From JACDEA01 sp963742585 (GTDB lineage Bacteria > Actinomycetota > Acidimicrobiia > Acidimicrobiales > JACDEA01): 64,000 nt of DNA. Position numbers and translations under genes: made by a program. The stretch is taken from NCBI GenBank assembly GCA_963742585.1, contig CAVUMI010000009.1, forward strand, positions 496,001-560,000. Reading direction: 5' to 3'. The notes under the pieces were generated by a model, which was given only the letters and a program-made list of their open reading frames with translations, was not told the DNA's origin and searched no databases. Below, piece by piece: positions 60,269 through 64,000 of the stretch. Each line of letters starts with the position of its first letter. The stretch's first letter is position 1.

Positions 60269-61075
60269 ATGGATGCCATCAGCTTCCTGGGTCTCGAGCC
60301 GACCGAGGACCCTCGCCACTGGCGACTGCCGGTCACGCCCGGCGTGTGCACGGGCGGCAACTTTCTCTTCGGGGGCGCCGGGCTCGGCGCGGGGATTGCG
60401 GTGCTGGAAGCGGCCGCGGGCCGGCCTCTCGTGTGGGCCACCGCGCAGTACCTGTCCTTCGCCCGGCCGCCGGAGGTCATGGATCTCGAAGCGACCATCG
60501 CCGCCGAGGGCCATCACGTCACCCAGGCCCGGCTGGTCGCACGCGTGGGTGACCGCGAGATTCTCACCGTCAACGGTGCGCTCGGAGTGCGGGCGGACGA
60601 GGAGGCGACGGGGGAGTGGGCCGTGCGCCCCGACGCACCACGGCCCGACGAGTGCCCGCCTCGAACCCATTGGCGCAATCACGGCAACAGCGAGGACATC
60701 TCATCGCGGCTCGACGTTCGGGTCGCCCACGGTCGCCGACCGGAGCAGATGGACGGCTCGCCGGGCGAGGGCCGCCACACACTGTGGGCGCGCATGCCCG
60801 AACTGCTTGACATGTCCCCTGCGGCGCTCGGGATCCTTGGTGACTACGTGCCGTCGGGCATCAGCCAGGCCCTCGGATTGCGCGCCGGCGGTCGCAGTCT
60901 CGACAACACGCTGCGGGTTGCCCGCCTCGTTCCGACCGAGTGGGTGCTGCTCGACGTCCGCATCCACGCGGTCGCCAACGGCATGGGTCACGGCCTCGTT
61001 CACCAGTGGGCCGAGGACGGCACGCTGCTGGCGACGGCCAGCCAGTCGGCCATCGTCAGGCGATGGCGAGAGTGA
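60269..61075 (+). CDS. Acyl-CoA thioesterase, double hotdog (TesB-like)
   Basis: 268 aa with two hotdog halves. FLFGGAGLGAGIAVLEAA is the first helix, LVWATAQYLSFARP the TesB-like strand, and the second half ends WVLLDVRIHAVANGMGHGLVHQWAEDGTLLATASQSAIV, the standard TesB/4HBT_3 end. Hydrolyses acyl-CoA esters. Only 12 bases after the methyltransferase, so probably co-transcribed. Confidence 0.88.
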   Translation: MDAISFLGLEPTEDPRHWRLPVTPGVCTGGNFLFGGAGLGAGIAVLEAAAGRPLVWATAQYLSFARPPEVMDLEATIAAEGHHVTQARLVARVGDREILTVNGALGVRADEEATGEWAVRPDAPRPDECPPRTHWRNHGNSEDISSRLDVRVAHGRRPEQMDGSPGEGRHTLWARMPELLDMSPAALGILGDYVPSGISQALGLRAGGRSLDNTLRVARLVPTEWVLLDVRIHAVANGMGHGLVHQWAEDGTLLATASQSAIVRRWRE

Positions 61076-61107
61076 GGCGGAGCCGGAGCCGATCCGGGAG
61101 ATAGGCG

Positions 61108-61113
61108 TAAGTT
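61108..61113 (+). promoter_or_regulatory. -10 box for the LLM gene
   Basis: TAAGTT seven bases before the ATG at 61121; leaderless arrangement. Confidence 0.4.
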
Positions 61114-61120
61114 TGCGCCC

Positions 61121-62070
61121 ATGCATCGCTACGGCATGACGGTTCCCTTCGACGGCGTTCCTCTGGGCGAGCAGCGCGACTGGTTCGAGGAGCTGGTCGA
61201 CCTGGGCTACACGGACGCGTGGTCGAGCGAGGCGAATGGCACCGACGCGTTCACCCGCTCGCGTTGGCTTCGGTGTGGGCGCCATCGCTGCGACTGGGTT
61301 GCGCCATCGCCCCCGCGTACACCCGCGGGCCAGGTCTCATGGCGATGAGCGTCGCGTCTATGGCCGAAGCCGCGCCGGGACGATTCGCGTTCGGCATCGG
61401 CACGTCGAGTGACGTCATCGTCGAGCGGTGGAACGCCATCCCCTTCGACGAGCCGTATAAAAAGACCCGCGACATGGTGCGCTTCCTCAAGGCGGCGCTC
61501 ACCGGCGAGAAGATCGACCAGGAGTACGACACCTTCAAAGTGAAGGGTTTCCGCTTGGGTCGCAAGCCGGCCGAGGTACCGCCCATCCTGGTCGCCGCGC
61601 TACGGCCCGGAATGCTGAAGCTGGCGGGCGAAGAAGGTGACGGCGCGATCATCAACTGGCTGTCGGCCGATGACGTGAAGACGGTTACGCCCCATGTCGG
61701 CGAAGGCAAGGAGATCGTCGCCCGCATCTTCGTCTGTCCGTCCGAGGACAGCGACACCGTGCGGAACTTTGGTCGGTTCGCGGTAGCGGCATACCTGAAC
61801 GTGCCCGTCTATGCCGCGTTCCACGAGTGGCTCGGTCGGGGTGACGCACTCACGCCGATGTGGGACGCATGGAAGGCCGGCGACCGCAAGACCGCCACCG
61901 CGGCGATCCCGGATTCAGTGGTCGACGAGCTGATCGTGCACGGTTCGCCCGCCGCATGCCGCGAACACATCCAGCGCTACATCGACAACGGCGTCACCAC
62001 CGCCGCGCTGGCGATCATGCCGTTCGGCATCGACCCCCGCCAAGCAATCCGCGACCTCGCCCCCACCTAG
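61121..62070 (+). CDS. LLM-class F420-dependent oxidoreductase (one frameshift)
   Basis: About 316 aa. Luciferase-like TIM-barrel: MHRYGMTVPFDGVPLGEQRD, then GTDAFTPLALASVWAP across the shift, SLRLGCAIAPAYTRGPG, APGRFAFGIGTSSDV and PPILVAALRPGMLKLAGEEGDG. Close to actinobacterial F420-dependent LLM enzymes. A missing C near 61254 moves the frame. After the stop, 163 bp contain no gene or clear signal. Confidence 0.88.
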
Positions 62071-62233
62071 TTCCGAATCGACAGCAACCGCTCCGCGTGA
62101 TCGAGTGCACGCTCGCGGTCGTGATTTGGCCCCTCGGCGTGGTTGGTGCGATGAGTTTGGCCGCGCGCAACCGTCCAACTAATGGTAAGCGTCCGCAAGG
62201 GGCGCTGGGCGTGCAGTGGGAGGAGTAGACGAT

Positions 62234-63052
62234 ATGGATTCGATGGCTCGCCGGATGTTCGAGCTGGTCGAGCCGATTGGTGTCATCCCTTACTCGGCCG
62301 ATGAACCCAACGAGGCGATGTTCGCCCTGGGGTTCACCAACTACTGGGACACGTACTTCGCCGGACGGGCGGCGCCACTAGGCCTCGCCGCGGCGGAGGT
62401 GGTGGACGCGCTCTTCTACAACTTCGCTCCCGGCGAGGTGGCTCGCCACATTCCGAAGGTATGGCGCACAACTACGCCCGAAGCGGCGATCGCCGCGCGT
62501 CAGATGGGCTGCGTGAAGGCGCTGCGGCGGATCCTCGGCGATCATGTCGACGCTCCCGCCTTCGCCCGCGCCGCCGACCTGTTGACCACGGCGGCGACCA
62601 GCGCACCGTTCGAGGGTCGGCCGATGTACGCCGCGCTGCGCGCGATCCCGATTCCCGAAGAGGTCGTGGCCCGTCTCTTTCATGCTGCGTCCTTGCTGCG
62701 CGAGCACCGCGGCGACGGGCACATCGCGGGGCTGATGGTCGAGGGTGTTGGCGGCCTCGAGGCTCACGTCCTCTTCGCCCTCGACATGGGTATGCCTGCG
62801 GGGAGGTTTGGACGCATCCACCATCTCCCGGCAGCGCAGCTCGCCGCCGTGATCGACGGAATGCGCGAGCGCGGCCTGATCGGCGATGACGGTTGGCTGA
62901 GCGAACAGGGTCGCGCTGTCAAACGGCGGGTCGAGGCGCTCACCGACGACCTCGCGGCGAAGCCCTACGAGAGCCTTGCGCCTGACGAGCTCGATGAGCT
63001 CGTGGCCACGCTCGAGCCGCTCGCCGCGCTGCTACTCGCCGCCCAGGACTAG
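62234..63052 (+). CDS. SCO6745 family protein (winged-helix-like)
   Basis: 272 aa. Matches the actinobacterial SCO6745 family: MARRMFELVEPIGVIPYSADE, LGFTNYWDTYFAGRAAPLG, and REHRGDGHIAGLM then a C-terminal MarR-like helical part (GDDGWLSEQGRAVKRRVEALTDDL). Probably DNA-binding or ligand-sensing; not established. GGAGGAG at 62219-62225 is nine bases before the ATG at 62234. It converges with a truncated hydrolase and overlaps it by 21 bp. Confidence 0.82.
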   Translation: MDSMARRMFELVEPIGVIPYSADEPNEAMFALGFTNYWDTYFAGRAAPLGLAAAEVVDALFYNFAPGEVARHIPKVWRTTTPEAAIAARQMGCVKALRRILGDHVDAPAFARAADLLTTAATSAPFEGRPMYAALRAIPIPEEVVARLFHAASLLREHRGDGHIAGLMVEGVGGLEAHVLFALDMGMPAGRFGRIHHLPAAQLAAVIDGMRERGLIGDDGWLSEQGRAVKRRVEALTDDLAAKPYESLAPDELDELVATLEPLAALLLAAQD

Positions 63053-63208
63053 GTCGGTGCCGTGGCCGCGCTGGCCGATGGCAACCACGCGATGAGACGA
63101 TCCAAAGTGCTCGTACTGCGGCGCAAAGTACGACCGCTCGCAGCACCATCCGTGAACGAAGAGCAGGTGCGGGTAGCCCGTGCCGGTTTCCTCGAACGAG
63201 AGCTTCAT
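63032..63208 (-). pseudogene. N-terminal remnant of an alpha/beta hydrolase
   Basis: Only 58 codons: KLSFEETGTGYPHLLFVHGWCC then FAPQYEHFGSSHRVVAIGQRGHGTD. The HGW oxyanion strand and RGHG strand are typical of the N-terminus of a roughly 260-aa hydrolase, but the Ser nucleophile, Asp and His are missing. The frame stops inside the convergent SCO6745 gene, so the rest was lost. Its ATG overlaps the stop of the LLM gene upstream (TAATG). Confidence 0.7.
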
Positions 63209-64000
63209 TAGTTGCCGCCGATGATGCCTAGCGCGTCGTCGCGGCGGCCGGCGGCCCGGTCCTCCTGGATCTTCTCGAGCATGGCCTTGATGTTCTCGTC
63301 GCCGGTGCGGTCGGCCCAGGCGCGCGGCATGGCCGGCATCACGTAGTCCTCCGGCATCGGCGGCGCGTCGTCGACCTTTCGGGCCATCGCCTTCTCGATG
63401 ATCGGCTCGACCCGAATCGCCTTGGCCCTGACCTGGGCTTCGTCGCGGTCCATGAACTCGGGCATCACCTCGCGGCCGAACAGCTCGAGGCTTTCCATGA
63501 TGTGCTCGTGCTTGTTCTTGCCGGCCTGCGACACGAAGATGATCTGGTCGACGCCGCACTCCTCGTAGCGGCGCAGGTACTCGCGGATCTGGTCCGGCGT
63601 ACCAACCGCCCCGCGCAATCCGGTGATGCCGTCCTGCGCGATCTTGGCGCCGAGCCGGTCCTGGTCGGCCGCAGCGGCAACCTCGGCCGAGTAGCCGACC
63701 TCGTCGCGCTTCTGGAGGTACTCCGCCCACACGTCGGTGACGCCGGGAACGGTGCTGCGCCGAACACGTAGAAGTGGGCGAGCGAGTAGCCGAAGAAGTT
63801 GGCGCCCTCGATGCCGCGGGCAAGCGCCTCGTCTTCGGTAGGCGCGCACATGAACGTGGTCACGCACGCGACGTTCGGGTTGACCGCCTTGCCGATCGGC
63901 ACGCACTCGTTCTCGAGGGTCGCGTAGTAGTCGCCGAGCCAATGCTCGGCTTCCTCTGGATCGATGAATGCGAACGTCAGCGCGCCGATGCCTTTCTGCG
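63208..64000 (-). CDS. LLM-class F420-dependent oxidoreductase (partial at window edge, one frameshift)
   Basis: The 5' end is beyond the window. Conserved parts: IGKAVNPNVACVTTFMC, GIEGANFFGYSLAHFYVFG, GTPDQIREYLRRYEECGVDQIIF and HIMESLELFGREVMPEFMD, typical of this class (alkanal monooxygenase-like, F420 group). One base shift near 63750 (VFGA to GVTDVWAEYLQKR). The end is at 63208, where it overlaps the truncated hydrolase start. Confidence 0.85.
   Translation of the reverse strand, partial: AERHRRADVRIHRSRGSRALARRLLRDPRERVRADRQGGQPERRVRDHVHVRAYRRRGACPRHRGRQLLRLLARPLLRVRRSTVPGVTDVWAEYLQKRDEVGYSAEVAAAADQDRLGAKIAQDGITGLRGAVGTPDQIREYLRRYEECGVDQIIFVSQAGKNKHEHIMESLELFGREVMPEFMDRDEAQVRAKAIRVEPIIEKAMARKVDDAPPMPEDYVMPAMPRAWADRTGDENIKAMLEKIQEDRAAGRRDDALGIIGGN

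Noticed and set aside
1..64000. CRISPR array, tRNA or rRNA genes, prophage, insertion sequence with transposase
   Set aside because: No regularly spaced repeats, no cloverleaf or rRNA-like stretches, no transposase, integrase or phage structural proteins among the reading frames.

Overview
The window is about 64 kb of dense, high-GC DNA from an actinobacterium, most likely a member of Acidimicrobiia or a close relative (inference). The clues are a mycothiol-conjugate amidase (Mca), three F420-type LLM oxidoreductases, a wax-ester synthase/DGAT, an SCO6745-family protein, an actinobacterial ImuA'-ImuB-DnaE2 mutasome with actinobacterial LexA boxes, and many TAnnnT -10 boxes placed 6-7 nt before start codons (leaderless mRNAs). 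I see no rRNA, tRNA, CRISPR array, prophage or classical insertion sequence. No stretch over 300 bases lacks a gene. About thirty single-base frameshifts interrupt otherwise conserved genes. They cluster at 51-57.5 kb and are absent from long stretches such as 23-36 kb, so I read most of them as uncorrected long-read indels rather than decay.

Layout. 0-7 kb: partial class III cyclase, GH38 alpha-mannosidase, secernin-type peptidase, RpiB-like isomerase, GYD protein, selD. 7-16 kb: GlxA/AraC regulator with a strong leaderless promoter inside twin palindromes, RNase HII, acyl-CoA dehydrogenase, exported subtilase with a Thr-rich linker, aldehyde dehydrogenase, P450, then a coupled kynurenine formamidase-like/kynureninase pair. 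16-20 kb: a five-gene minus-strand operon (AI-2E-family permease, LOR/SDH ornithine cyclodeaminase, arginine dihydrolase, thioesterase, VOC protein) predicted to turn arginine into ornithine and proline. 20-24 kb: glutamate dehydrogenase, acyltransferase 3, wax-ester synthase/DGAT.

24-33 kb is an SOS locus. One LexA-box promoter drives imuA'-DUF952-cyclase/STAND/TPR; a second drives imuB-dnaE2. 33-37 kb: small metabolic genes and a 1.1-kb module in which two inverted copies of a 45-bp palindromic element flank an AbiEi/DUF559 nuclease-like gene. A third copy lies at 24.2 kb, and the module abuts a truncated DUF885 gene whose stop codon it supplies. This is my best candidate for an undescribed system.

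37-51 kb: MgtE-like transporter with a PhoU/TrkA_C partner, aminotransferase, CorA with a second glutamate dehydrogenase, class I amidotransferase, dienelactone hydrolase, acyl-CoA dehydrogenase with a palindromic operator, Mrp ATPase, Mca, SCP2 protein, two Tat-exported ferritin-like proteins divergent from an ECF sigma/anti-sigma pair. 51-57.6 kb: a frameshift-rich stretch with GNAT, ChbG/YdjC deacetylase, nuclease, DUF2089/DUF4097 pair and TldD/TldE. 57.6-64 kb: thiolase, YeaQ-like membrane protein, methyltransferase, thioesterase, two LLM oxidoreductases, an SCO6745-family gene and a truncated alpha/beta hydrolase.
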